A stretch of 64,000 bases of DNA from Bacteroides graminisolvens DSM 19988 = JCM 15093 (GTDB taxonomy: Bacteria > Bacteroidota > Bacteroidia > Bacteroidales > Bacteroidaceae): contig NZ_ATZI01000010.1 of NCBI RefSeq assembly GCF_000428125.1, positions 1 to 64,000 on the forward strand, read 5' to 3'. The translations under genes and the position numbers were made by a program. Each line of letters starts with the position of its first letter. Position 1 is the first letter of the stretch. The notes beneath the pieces are model-generated. The model did no database searches. It was not told where the DNA came from and was given only the letters and a program-made list of their open reading frames with translations. Positions 49,985 to 58,831 of the stretch are shown here, piece by piece.

Positions 49985-50755
49985 ATGGATAAGAAACTAC
50001 CCTCACAAATATCCGTTGTATCAGCTACGGCAAGTGGTGATTACATTGTTATCACGTTAGCGAACGGGACATTCGCTAAAATCTCAGTACCTAATTTGCG
50101 CACAGCTTTGTTGCAAGGTATAGCGTTAGAATGCATGACAGACGGTGTGTTCATCATGTGTCATAAGAAATCTGATAATTCGTCAGTAATGTTTAGACCA
50201 GAGTCTTGGAAAGCACAGCAAGCATCTGGTGAGGTGGCCGATGGCGTAGTAGTAGTGGAAGGAGGCAGACTGTTAGTTGTTGCTCCTACTGAATCACCTA
50301 CCAAACTTTTTTGGAGTAGTGCAGCCATATCTGGAGGTGGATTTACTACCACAGATCGTGTAGCTGCCTACAATGATTGGACGGGTAAAACGAGTACAGC
50401 CGCACAGATAGCGGCTAGCACTGCTGGGGCAGTAACTAATACCGCAAGCTATGCGCCAGGATTCTGTAACCTATATAGTCGCACCAATGCTAACGGACAA
50501 GGTTTAACTGCCGGCAAATGGTGGCTGCCGTCAATAGGTGAACTACTTATGATGTCTGCTAACTTCAACAAGATAAATTATGCACTATCGCTAATTACGG
50601 GTGCAGAATTCCTTAAGCTAGACGCATACTGGAGCTCTTCCGAGAATAGTAGCCCGAATGCATGGTTTATGAATTTCAGCCAAGGTTTCATGGGATACAA
50701 CACTAAGACGACGGGTCAGTATTGCGTTAGACCTGTTTCAGCATTTATTGCATAG
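49985..50755 (+). CDS. alternative tail receptor protein A (C-type-lectin-like), currently silent
   Basis: 256 residues from the ATG just inside the left repeat; the longer frame from 49940 crosses the recombination site and is not used. The first 40 residues (ISVVSATASGDYIVITLANG) form a small module shared with the gene at 50800. The C-terminus (KWWLPSIGELLMM, AYWSSSENSSPNAWFMNF, YCVRPVSAFIA) is a C-type-lectin/FGE-like fold, used for variable receptor binding in DGR proteins and adhesins. In the present orientation it faces away from late transcription. It would be expressed after inversion. Confidence 0.8.
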   Translation: MDKKLPSQISVVSATASGDYIVITLANGTFAKISVPNLRTALLQGIALECMTDGVFIMCHKKSDNSSVMFRPESWKAQQASGEVADGVVVVEGGRLLVVAPTESPTKLFWSSAAISGGGFTTTDRVAAYNDWTGKTSTAAQIAASTAGAVTNTASYAPGFCNLYSRTNANGQGLTAGKWWLPSIGELLMMSANFNKINYALSLITGAEFLKLDAYWSSSENSSPNAWFMNFSQGFMGYNTKTTGQYCVRPVSAFIA

Positions 50756-50765
50756 TGGAATAAGA

Positions 50766-50795
50766 TTCCCCTAGCCTATAAACAAGCTAGGGGAA
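50766..50795. terminator. central bidirectional terminator of the invertible segment
   Basis: A perfect 10-bp stem (TTCCCCTAGC / GCTAGGGGAA) with a 10-base loop between the two convergent genes. It ends the transcript of whichever gene is in the active position, so read-through does not make antisense RNA to the silent gene. Confidence 0.85.
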
Positions 50796-50799
50796 AATA

Positions 50800-51312
50800 T
50801 TAACCTATAGGTACTACTGTTGCATCAGTAATATCATCTGCAGTAGATTCGCACAATACTGTAGATTCATTTGTTCCTGTCTCTTTATGTACAGTAACGT
50901 ACAAAGGACTACTGTTATTCGGCTTCACATATAAAAAACCATCTTTTTTATAAAAAACAAAAGATTCAACTCCCGAACTAATCGATATCCGCTTAATTAT
51001 AAACGCATTGGAGCTTTGAATAGTGGATACAAAATACAATCCAAAGATTGAATAATGATAGACTGCAATCAAATATGAGGAGACCGAGCTGATAGAGCCT
51101 AAGCTAATAGCCTTGACTACTCCTGGATGAATAACAGAGCATTTAGTGCCTGGCGATACCATCCCGTAGGCAACCTTAGAATTTACTGGATATAACTGAC
51201 TTTTCAATACTCTAGCCTTGGTACCATTTGCTAAAGTAAGGTCAATGTAATCAGTGTCCGCAACAGAGGTAACTGCAGTGACTTGTAATGGCGTTCTTAC
51301 TTCTTGTGACAT
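50800..51312 (-). CDS. alternative tail receptor protein B, currently in the expressed orientation
   Basis: 170 residues. The N-terminal module (LQVTAVTSVADTDYIDLTLA, NGTKARVLKSQLY) matches the start of protein A (DYI..TLANGT.A pattern). The rest is different, beta-rich, with no lectin signature (PGTKCSVIHPGVVKAISLGS, ESFVFYKKDGFLYVKPNNSS). It lies downstream of the fibre gene at 51467 in the late direction, so it is the currently expressed variant. The two proteins probably attach to the fibre through the shared module and provide alternative host-binding tips. Confidence 0.75.
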   Translation of the reverse strand: MSQEVRTPLQVTAVTSVADTDYIDLTLANGTKARVLKSQLYPVNSKVAYGMVSPGTKCSVIHPGVVKAISLGSISSVSSYLIAVYHYSIFGLYFVSTIQSSNAFIIKRISISSGVESFVFYKKDGFLYVKPNNSSPLYVTVHKETGTNESTVLCESTADDITDATVVPIG

Positions 51313-51319
51313 ATACTAC

Positions 51320-51332
51320 ATATTTTTCGGGC
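51320..51332 (-). repeat. right recombination site of the invertible segment
   Basis: Exact complement of the left arm. An extra copy-like TATTTTTCGCCC lies 9-20 bases further out and could pair with it as GGGCGA/TCGCCC, which may belong to the invertase-binding site. Confidence 0.8.
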
Positions 51333-51466
51333 GATTAATCTATAGTATTTTTCGCCCTGGTTTATAAAATTGTTTTTGTAAAATATAAATCTTAAACACT
51401 AGTCTCTTAAAGAGTAGCGTTTATGGTGGTGAATTGTTTCTATTCATGTTGGTATATTTAATTTAG

Positions 51467-52528
51467 TTATGATACAATAGAAAAACCGCTATCAGCAACC
51501 CACGTCCACACGTTATTCACCTTTTGTGAGATGATGTGCGCCCGTGAGCTACCAGTTATATACGATATAACTCTGCTGCAGGTGACGTAATCGCTTGTTG
51601 TGCTATTCCATCCCATCATTGCAAAACCTGCACTTTTGAAAGTTGGCCAATCTCGAGGTACCCTTGTGGTTGCAATAGGGCCTCTAAACTCAAGCTCAAG
51701 ACCTTGGTGCAATGAAGGGTCAGGAAGATTGATAATCGCTTTTGTCCAGCCGCTGAAATCGAAGTATGTACCCTTTTTAAGGTTGACATTATGTTCAGTC
51801 TCCAATGCTCCAAACTCATCTAGTATGCTTCGCCATACAATGATGTCCTTTGATTTGCGATACGTACGCCCGTATTCATCCCAGCTGAAATTGCCGGCAG
51901 ACAGATGCCCGGCGCCCGTCAGAAAATTCAGCAGAATGTTCGGAATAAAGGTGCCCGCTGCAAAGTTCTGGTACTCATTGGTATCTGCTCCGGACGGGGT
52001 TACTCCATACTGAGACATCATGTAATCATTGAAGAATACCGCCTTGCCCAAGCGAGCAAATTCAGCCATCACGATTTCAAAGAATGCTGCCTGAAAGTTA
52101 TCGTACGGCCTCCAGGTCGCGTTAACCCCGTTGGCGGCGTAATCGTCTGCAGGATTAATGCCCGTAAACGTGCCCGTCTTAGCCAGGTAATAATAAAGGC
52201 TGTTGTGAGCCACGTATGGAGCTGTCAGCGATGTACGTGTGTATGATTTATCTAGCGAGAATATACCAGCCGGATAGATTAGCGGCCCTGCTGAGCCGGC
52301 ATCGCCTTTGATTCTGATAACATCACTCCATTCTCCTTGAGAAATAGACATAGCCGACTTTTCGCACATCCAGATCGCGCCATCGGCACCGGCCGACCAG
52401 CCGTTATCATCACCTTCAGGCGTGATTGGCTTAGTCGGCTTGACGAGCGACTTGTTGTAAGTGCGAAAGGTCTTATATATCTTCGCACGTCGAACGGCTG
52501 TAAATAGTCTTATTTCTGTCATATCCAT
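51467..52528 (-). CDS. tail fibre-like protein upstream of the invertible segment
   Basis: The start is placed at 52528 (MDMTEIRLFTAVRRAKIYKT, 353 residues); the longer frame to 52633 lies wholly inside the upstream gene. An N-terminal coiled or collagen-like linker (TPEGDDNGWSAGADGAIWMC, IRIKGDAGSAGPLIYPAGIF) leads to a long beta-rich fibre part (FSWDEYGRTYRKSKDIIVWR, GTYFDFSGWTKAIINLPDPS) and a C-terminal tip. Composition is typical of Bacteroides phage fibres or needle proteins. It is followed by the invertible cassette, so it may be the constant shaft on which variable tips are mounted. Confidence 0.7.
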   Translation of the reverse strand: MDMTEIRLFTAVRRAKIYKTFRTYNKSLVKPTKPITPEGDDNGWSAGADGAIWMCEKSAMSISQGEWSDVIRIKGDAGSAGPLIYPAGIFSLDKSYTRTSLTAPYVAHNSLYYYLAKTGTFTGINPADDYAANGVNATWRPYDNFQAAFFEIVMAEFARLGKAVFFNDYMMSQYGVTPSGADTNEYQNFAAGTFIPNILLNFLTGAGHLSAGNFSWDEYGRTYRKSKDIIVWRSILDEFGALETEHNVNLKKGTYFDFSGWTKAIINLPDPSLHQGLELEFRGPIATTRVPRDWPTFKSAGFAMMGWNSTTSDYVTCSRVISYITGSSRAHIISQKVNNVWTWVADSGFSIVS

Positions 52529-52532
52529 CAGC

Positions 52533-53636
52533 TTAGTAAGTATCATCGCCCACGATCTCGATAACAAGATCGCCAGGAGCTGCTTTATCCGCATCATTGG
52601 CTGTAATCGTTTGACTCGCTGAAGGCGTTGCACTGTTATCGTAATCCGCTACAATCTGCTGTCCGGCTTCGTTTGAGAGGAAGAATTTGAATTTAGATGC
52701 AAACTCCGGTCGCACATTACCAGCCGAATCAACAACCTGAGGAGTGTATACTACCGTGTCCGTGTCCGATTCAATCACTTCGTCCGCCGGCACAGCGTTC
52801 TTGACAACCCTAAGAGGATCAGATACGTCCTGTACCGTACCGACATCAGTAGTAAGTTCTGCCCCTGTCGTTGCATCTTTGAAGATAGCATAGACATTGA
52901 GGAATGAGTTCACCATATCAGCAGTAATGTCAACCGTATGGGTTGCATTATCCAATACCGTATTATTGCCGGCACTATCGGTGATATTAACGAATGCGCC
53001 ATTCACCTGCTTCTTAAACAGCACAACGTACTTGCCATTCTCTACAGCTTCGCCACCGTATAAGAGCTTAGCGAATATCTTGCAACTCCCACCATTCTCT
53101 GCGATTACCAGGTTCTTGTTATCCGCTCCCATAATCACTCCCTTATAGACGGATTCTGATTTGGGAACAATGGTGATAGGAACGGTTTTTTGTACCCTGT
53201 CGTCAACTGTACCGACTTTAATAGCGCCATCAAACTTCAATGTATCGCTGTCTTGGTTGGTCTCTGATGCCAGATTCTTCATAGCCTTAAGAGATGGAAT
53301 ACCGTCTACCGTCACCCGCTTAAATGTACCTACAAGTCCGGCGTTGGTAGACAGTCCGGATCCATCAAATGTCAGCAACGTCGTGTTGTAAGTCCATTTG
53401 TCGTCGGTCGGTATAATCTGAATGTTGGACTTGTTCACAGCTGCTCCGATGATCGGAGTCCACACCGGCCGCAAACCGTCGTTTGCAGCCCAATCCGGCT
53501 TAACGATGTCATTGCCGTTGCTATCCTTGCCACGGTACTCCTGGTATGCATCGCCTTGATTGCAGGCCAGGTAAACAGTCACCGTTCCGGCATTACGTAG
53601 TCGTCTGACAGACGTAACTTCTCTAATTTCGCTCAT
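52533..53636 (-). CDS. tail structural protein with Ig-like repeats
   Basis: 367 residues, mostly beta-strands. Two or three immunoglobulin-like units are suggested by repeated segments (VQKTVPITIVPKSESVYKGV, NGKYVVLFKKQVNGAFVNIT, DTDTVVYTPQVVDSAGNVRP). Such domains decorate siphophage tails and adhesion tips. It ends 4 bases before the fibre gene's start and lies within the late operon. No specific family was recognised. Confidence 0.7.
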   Translation of the reverse strand: MSEIREVTSVRRLRNAGTVTVYLACNQGDAYQEYRGKDSNGNDIVKPDWAANDGLRPVWTPIIGAAVNKSNIQIIPTDDKWTYNTTLLTFDGSGLSTNAGLVGTFKRVTVDGIPSLKAMKNLASETNQDSDTLKFDGAIKVGTVDDRVQKTVPITIVPKSESVYKGVIMGADNKNLVIAENGGSCKIFAKLLYGGEAVENGKYVVLFKKQVNGAFVNITDSAGNNTVLDNATHTVDITADMVNSFLNVYAIFKDATTGAELTTDVGTVQDVSDPLRVVKNAVPADEVIESDTDTVVYTPQVVDSAGNVRPEFASKFKFFLSNEAGQQIVADYDNSATPSASQTITANDADKAAPGDLVIEIVGDDTY

Positions 53637-53656
53637 ATATTAATTGTATTAAAGGG

Positions 53657-54031
53657 TTAAACATTATCTTCTTCTGTGATCTCTTCAGTTGGTTCTTCTA
53701 CCGGGTTCTCCGGCATCTCTGTATCAACTACAGCATCGGTATCACCGTCTTCATCAGGAATGACGACTTCTTCTGGATCAGTTATCTCAATCGTTTTTTC
53801 AAGGGATTTAACCGACGTCTTGAGCAGTTCTTTTGCCTCTGCATTAGTCAGTACAACACCCTGCACAGTAGTGATCTTATCGACAAATGTCTCACCTGGC
53901 AAAGGCTGTGCCTCCGTCTGATTAATGATGATACATCCGTCTGATAATCGGCGACGGTAACCGAGTGAAAGAGTCACGGCCACTTCTGCCGGAACCTTTG
54001 CATACTGGAATACGTAAGGAGTTAAATTCAT
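53657..54031 (-). CDS. small late protein with acidic tail, 124 residues
   Basis: The N-terminal 80 residues are compact (LTPYVFQYAKVPAEVAVTLS, CIIINQTEAQPLPGETFVDK), and the last 40 are almost all acidic (EEVVIPDEDGDTDAVVDTEM, EEITEEDNV). It overlaps the next gene by 4 bases. Its place between the baseplate-like genes suggests an accessory or chaperone; there is no recognised family. Confidence 0.6.
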   Translation of the reverse strand: MNLTPYVFQYAKVPAEVAVTLSLGYRRRLSDGCIIINQTEAQPLPGETFVDKITTVQGVVLTNAEAKELLKTSVKSLEKTIEITDPEEVVIPDEDGDTDAVVDTEMPENPVEEPTEEITEEDNV

Positions 54032-55179
54032 GATACTAATATTGCGCCATCAGAGTCAACCAGTATCGCGCCATCCTTATCGGCAAGCGCTTTACGGTGC
54101 TCAAGCTCGTTAATAATAATGCGTACATCTGTCTCGTTATTGGCTGCATCAACCGGCAATACAACATCTTGGCCGTAAGCAGCATCCTGATAAGTAGTGC
54201 CGGCAGCTGATTTTTTAGTCTGCCAGGTAATGAAATGCGTTTTAGATAAATCGACAACACGTCCGTTGCCATCCATACCAATTACTTTGCCGAATGTCTT
54301 TGTCGCCTTGGCCGAGAGTTGACCGCCCCCTCCGATGTAGTGTTGAAAAGTCAAATTCTTGGGAAATCGACGGATATAACGCACTTCGTTCACGTTAGCG
54401 TTGGCCGGTGGCAGAGCCGGAATATTGCCATCAGGGAAATAGCCTGAGTATAGTCGTAGCAATAGATCACCGACATACTCTTTGTTTACGGTCAATGTTC
54501 CATCGGATGCAGTAGAAACGAACGCTAATGAATTATCTGCATTGAAATCCTCTTCAACTCCGGCAACAACCTGCTTCCACCACCAGCCAACCTTTGTCAG
54601 GTCACTGATAATGTCTTTGCCTAGGTGATAAGTCGGTTTGATGACTGATAACACATCCGTTGCATCCATGGGGTTGCATATCTCCGATGAAGCCTTATCG
54701 ATCTGCGTAACGAGCAATAGGTTGGCAACCGAACTGGTACGAAGGAGAATCTTATCAATAAACTTAAGAGTCGTTTTAGTTCTCGTGTCGTAGTACTCTG
54801 CATAGAACTTAAGCACGTAAGGAGTCAGATAAGGAACATTCTTCTTGACGATGATTGCTCCTTTGAGCAGACCGTCACGCGCAGCTGTTATTACCTCAAA
54901 ATAATTCTCATCGACCGGTGACTCCACTCCGTTGACTACCTGAGTCCACTGGATCTGAATCATGTCATTGTTCTTATTGCCGTTGGCTAACACCTTATCG
55001 GGGTCGACAATGCTCAACGACGGCTGGATCATCAGCTCAGTGATGGAGCGATCAGGATAATAGATGTTATTATCCGCATCGTGCAACTGAACAGTAGAGC
55101 CGCCTACGACATACATGCTGAATGCCGTTTTTAGCGGTTGAAAAATTCTCCGGACTTTGTCCTCTAATAATATACCCAT
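54028..55179 (-). CDS. late tail-tip protein, 383 residues
   Basis: No family recognised. It begins MGILLEDKVRRIFQPLKTAF and contains repeated beta-strand units with similar openings (WTQVVNGVESPVDENYFEVI, WWKQVVAGVEEDFNADNSLA, WQTKKSAAGTTYQDAAYGQD), which suggests three copies of an Ig-like module. It follows the tail hub gene by 4 bases and overlaps the acidic gene. By position it is part of the distal tail complex. Confidence 0.65.
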   Translation of the reverse strand: MGILLEDKVRRIFQPLKTAFSMYVVGGSTVQLHDADNNIYYPDRSITELMIQPSLSIVDPDKVLANGNKNNDMIQIQWTQVVNGVESPVDENYFEVITAARDGLLKGAIIVKKNVPYLTPYVLKFYAEYYDTRTKTTLKFIDKILLRTSSVANLLLVTQIDKASSEICNPMDATDVLSVIKPTYHLGKDIISDLTKVGWWWKQVVAGVEEDFNADNSLAFVSTASDGTLTVNKEYVGDLLLRLYSGYFPDGNIPALPPANANVNEVRYIRRFPKNLTFQHYIGGGGQLSAKATKTFGKVIGMDGNGRVVDLSKTHFITWQTKKSAAGTTYQDAAYGQDVVLPVDAANNETDVRIIINELEHRKALADKDGAILVDSDGAILVS

Positions 55180-55183
55180 AACA

Positions 55184-58039
55184 TTAAGGATTAATTGTAA
55201 ATGATTTAGTTGCGTAATTATCGACGTTGCCGTCGTTATCTCTCACATAGGCAGTAACGGTGAAGATACACTCACCGTCTGTCTCAAAGAAACTACCCAT
55301 GTCAGCATCACTCAGGTGAAGGACTTTGCCCGTGTCGGCATGAGCCATTGCCCAGCGATTATCATCTACCGAATCACGGGTGGTTCTTGTCCACTCAATA
55401 TCTGCATCCAACACATCGTCACTGATATCGTTAACTCCCCGGTAGATATACAGCGTCAGTACGGTATCTACCGGACCGCCAAATTCGGTACCGTTGGAGC
55501 TGGATATCTTGGCCGACAATGTTGCGTCTCCGGATATCTCACTCCAATCGGTTGCATTCCAACGAGGTTCTTGAGTCGTGCCGGAACGAAGACATCTATA
55601 ACGGCAGCTCTTATGCCATACATCGTGTGTCTCATGATTGCCTGTTGAAGGATTTAGCGCCTCAAAAAGATATGGGTTGTTAGTGGCTTCTGTGATTGAC
55701 CACAACCCCCTGTCGGTAATTGCAATCACCGGTTTGCCCTGGTAATCAATACGAAGTAAATCTTGTATGATAGCTCCGCGAGCATAGATATACGGATGCT
55801 TATAATTAATCGGCAATCCGTTGAATAGTGCCAGATTCTTAGGTCGGCCTAGGATAAGCGAGTAATTGTAATCCTCCAATACGGGTTTAGTCACACCGGT
55901 TAAATACATGATCGCCCCTTCTGTTGTAGATACATACCAACATGACTGACGATCTTCGTTCGTCGCGTTGCCCCTACGAGCCACTACCATGCCGGCAATA
56001 GGAGCATAATTAACTCCTCCCGGCACTTCAGTACCCGGATAAAGAGAAACCAGTAATGTATTAGCCGATAAATCTCTCTGTAAAACTCTAAACCAAACGG
56101 TGTAATACTCCCCTGAATCCGATAAACGGTTAACGATGCCATATACCACGTCGTCTACATCAAACGAGGTGAAATCAGTCTCCCACCTTCTGCGCATCTG
56201 CAGCTTGTAAGTTAGCTCTGCAACCTGAGTAACTGATTCGATTGTGCCCGACTCGGAAAATGAGGTATCGCCCTCCATTGCCGACAATCGATTTAAAATT
56301 AGCTCCATGAAAACAGCCTGTCCGCGAACCTCAAGCCGTGGTGTTTGTATTTTATCGGGCGTAATCAGGGTACCACGGCCGGCGAGCATAGAATCAATAA
56401 CATCTCCAACCTCGATAGGGGATAGCGATTTTAAGCCCTTTAGAAAAGTGATCAATTCAGCGGCTTTATCGGGGTTTGTCCGGCTTATTGCTCTTTCAGC
56501 TATTTCCTTAAAGGTACGTAAAGCCGACATCACATTGCTATCAGACGGCTCCCGCTCGTCATTTTTCTCCAATATGGTAACACTCGTTGCACCACCATAA
56601 CCACCGTTCACGGTCGCCGTAGAAGATTTAATTTCTCCGATCTGTTCTTCTATCTTATCACGCCATTTTTCATCGAGGTAATTAGATACCGTACAAGTCA
56701 ATTTACCTGTATGAAGGTTCTTTTCAATAGAAGTAATACGAATAAGCTTGCTAATGTTATGTAGAGGGACATTAATCGTTATCAGGTCCCCGCAGTGTAG
56801 TTCTACATTATTCTGACGTATATACCGATAATCAACGGTTAACTCAAATTTGACACGCTTACGACAATAATAAGCCAGCCATTCAGTTGCTTTCTGGCGT
56901 AATTTGGTTATTGCGTTTGTTTTGTATGTTCCGGAAAGTTTTAATCCGGTGAAGTTAAATAGCTCGCCACCACGAAGATATTTTGAAGCTGAAGGAATAT
57001 TTGGACGACTCCCTGTATTGGGATCAATTTCAGCCAAGTTATCTTCCTGGTAGATAAGAGTTATTTTCTTAAGGCTATTATCCCATTTAAATTCAAAGGA
57101 TTTACCCATTAAATCACCCGTCAGGAAGTTTATTCGGCCTTCATCGCCTACGGCAACATCAGCGATATTGAAATCAATACCGGGGCAAAGGAATTCACGG
57201 TTGTTATCGCCGCTCACCGTTCCCACGGAGCCTTGAAAAGTAGGATGGATGCCATCAAAGACCACCACAGCCTCAACCCCTCTTTTACTTTCGGAAAAAT
57301 TCTCAATATATCCTTCAGGGAGCATTAGGCGACCCTCAAAATCGCCCTCACCCGGAATAACATTCTCCGTTCCGCCCTTTGGATAGACACGCGTAACTAG
57401 GTCGCCATCATCCACGTTCTTTCTTTCAACCTCATACAAACCACCACCCTGACCTTGTGTAAACACTAGTCCGGTCTCATTCTCAATGCGTGAAACGTAA
57501 TTGATCGTCTTATTGGTAGCATAATACTCAAGCCCGAATTTAGAAGCCAAAGTATCAAGTACATCGCGGCATTTAACCGAATCGAATGTAATATTCAAAT
57601 AATCCGTATCAGGACAAAGGCCTACCATCCATCCCCCATCAACTCCAAGCGGATTGTTATCAACATTGATATTCCAGATAAGTAGTTCGAGAAAATCTCT
57701 TAGTTTCCCGGTAAGGGAAAATGTGGTCGAACCGGTTATCTTATTACAATAAACCTTATCGATTAAAGTGTAGATAGGAGCTTCAAGGGAAATCTCATAA
57801 GAATGTTCTTTCTCTGACTTTTGCTTATCCTCAGGATCGCGATTAATTTTGTACTTAACATCTCCCAGCAAAATATAATCTCCCTCTGTCAAGTAAATAG
57901 GATCCTCGGTAACAACAGATAGTGTTACCTTATCTTTATCCATTATTCCTTGATTCAGCGAAGCATTCTCTTTGGATATGCTGCAAACCGTAGTTTGAGC
58001 ACCATCTACAAGCCTGTATATACTGATTAATTCATCCAT
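55184..58039 (-). CDS. tail hub/adhesin protein (Tal-like)
   Basis: 951 residues. The N-terminal 430 residues are beta-rich in the style of gp27/gp44-like baseplate hubs (LTEGDYILLGDVKYKINRDP, RDVLDTLASKFGLEYYATNK, ELTVDYRYIRQNNVELHCGD). A central coiled coil (KWRDKIEEQIGEIKSSTATV) and C-terminal beta domains follow. The position after the distal tail gene with an 8-base overlap is that of Tal in siphophages. No lysozyme or peptidase motif was seen. It probably carries the baseplate centre and part of the receptor-binding tip. Confidence 0.75.
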   Translation of the reverse strand: MDELISIYRLVDGAQTTVCSISKENASLNQGIMDKDKVTLSVVTEDPIYLTEGDYILLGDVKYKINRDPEDKQKSEKEHSYEISLEAPIYTLIDKVYCNKITGSTTFSLTGKLRDFLELLIWNINVDNNPLGVDGGWMVGLCPDTDYLNITFDSVKCRDVLDTLASKFGLEYYATNKTINYVSRIENETGLVFTQGQGGGLYEVERKNVDDGDLVTRVYPKGGTENVIPGEGDFEGRLMLPEGYIENFSESKRGVEAVVVFDGIHPTFQGSVGTVSGDNNREFLCPGIDFNIADVAVGDEGRINFLTGDLMGKSFEFKWDNSLKKITLIYQEDNLAEIDPNTGSRPNIPSASKYLRGGELFNFTGLKLSGTYKTNAITKLRQKATEWLAYYCRKRVKFELTVDYRYIRQNNVELHCGDLITINVPLHNISKLIRITSIEKNLHTGKLTCTVSNYLDEKWRDKIEEQIGEIKSSTATVNGGYGGATSVTILEKNDEREPSDSNVMSALRTFKEIAERAISRTNPDKAAELITFLKGLKSLSPIEVGDVIDSMLAGRGTLITPDKIQTPRLEVRGQAVFMELILNRLSAMEGDTSFSESGTIESVTQVAELTYKLQMRRRWETDFTSFDVDDVVYGIVNRLSDSGEYYTVWFRVLQRDLSANTLLVSLYPGTEVPGGVNYAPIAGMVVARRGNATNEDRQSCWYVSTTEGAIMYLTGVTKPVLEDYNYSLILGRPKNLALFNGLPINYKHPYIYARGAIIQDLLRIDYQGKPVIAITDRGLWSITEATNNPYLFEALNPSTGNHETHDVWHKSCRYRCLRSGTTQEPRWNATDWSEISGDATLSAKISSSNGTEFGGPVDTVLTLYIYRGVNDISDDVLDADIEWTRTTRDSVDDNRWAMAHADTGKVLHLSDADMGSFFETDGECIFTVTAYVRDNDGNVDNYATKSFTINP

Positions 58040-58826
58040 TGATTACCCTACATTTTAAATCAAACCGAAGCACGCGAGAAGACAAGTAAGTAACCGTCGT
58101 TCCATCCTTAAAATATACAGAGCGAGCCGTATTACCGGGTAGTGTCAGAGTATGAAGTCCGGGAGTTATCAGCAAAGAATTCAGTTGATGCATCTTATTG
58201 TACAGGTCATAAATATCATTGCCCACCATATTACATTGCTGGCTAAAATCATAATATGATCGATGTGAAGTCTCTTTGTATAGAAGCGTGGTATTCCCTT
58301 CTACCCTCTTAGGCGTACTGTTTACATTACGGAAAGAAGTAATATGTAATCCAAAATCTTTTGCCAGATTGTATGAATCAAGCATATACTCACCGTTACC
58401 CGAAGCCGGAATTGTTATACTAGCAGGCACATAAGAGTATTCCCAGAACGGAGCTTTTATCACGGCCACACAATTAAACGGATATTCCGTTACGGCTATC
58501 TCATCCTTCTGTATGACATCAAACTCTCCGACTTCGGTCCATAGCTTCTTACAAGCAATACAAGCCCCTTTAAACGCGGCTAGCTTAGTGTGAAGATCAG
58601 CAAGAGAACTTCCTTTGATGGCTACATTAAGAGTTAATGAGCGACCGTCTAATTCAATATCAGAAGCATCAACGAAAGGTTCTATGGATGTTCCCCAATC
58701 GTATTCTGTTGTGCCTTTACGTTTTGGCAAATCAAACAATCCGGAAAGAGCTATTTTTTCTCCGGAAGCATTGGTGGGATATACCCCAAACTCTCTTAAG
58801 CTAACATTATCAATTTTATAATTCAT
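58032..58826 (-). CDS. distal tail (Dit-like) protein
   Basis: 264 residues. It fits a Dit/gp19.1-type protein: MNYKIDNVSLREFGVYPTNA at the start, RSLTLNVAIKGSSLADLHTK in the N-terminal barrel, and a C-terminal galectin-like half with LHTLTLPGNTARSVYF. Dit proteins form the ring at the tail end that links the tube to the hub. It follows the tape measure gene by 5 bases and overlaps the hub gene. The assignment is by position and pattern. Confidence 0.75.
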   Translation of the reverse strand: MNYKIDNVSLREFGVYPTNASGEKIALSGLFDLPKRKGTTEYDWGTSIEPFVDASDIELDGRSLTLNVAIKGSSLADLHTKLAAFKGACIACKKLWTEVGEFDVIQKDEIAVTEYPFNCVAVIKAPFWEYSYVPASITIPASGNGEYMLDSYNLAKDFGLHITSFRNVNSTPKRVEGNTTLLYKETSHRSYYDFSQQCNMVGNDIYDLYNKMHQLNSLLITPGLHTLTLPGNTARSVYFKDGTTVTYLSSRVLRFDLKCRVING

Positions 58827-58831
58827 GGTCC

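Larger units (their letters stand above)
49964..51332. mobile_element. invertible tail-fibre segment (1369 bp)
   Basis: The ends are exact 13-bp inverted repeats (GCCCGAAAAATAT at 49964-49976, its complement at 51320-51332), extended inward to about 18 of 20 matches. Two convergent genes lie inside, each starting within 20 bases of its own repeat, and meet at a central terminator. Late transcription comes from the right, so only the gene at 50800-51312 is now in line with it. Inversion would put the gene at 49985-50755 there. The invertase is just outside the left end. Confidence 0.85.

Noticed and set aside
49985..50755. Diversity-generating retroelement with the lectin-like gene as target
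   Set aside because: No reverse transcriptase, template repeat or accessory gene in the window. The inverted repeats and invertase explain the variability better.
52529..52633. N-terminal extension of the fibre gene to 52633
   Set aside because: It lies inside the 3' end of the preceding gene in another frame and has an Arg/Gln/Met-rich random composition.
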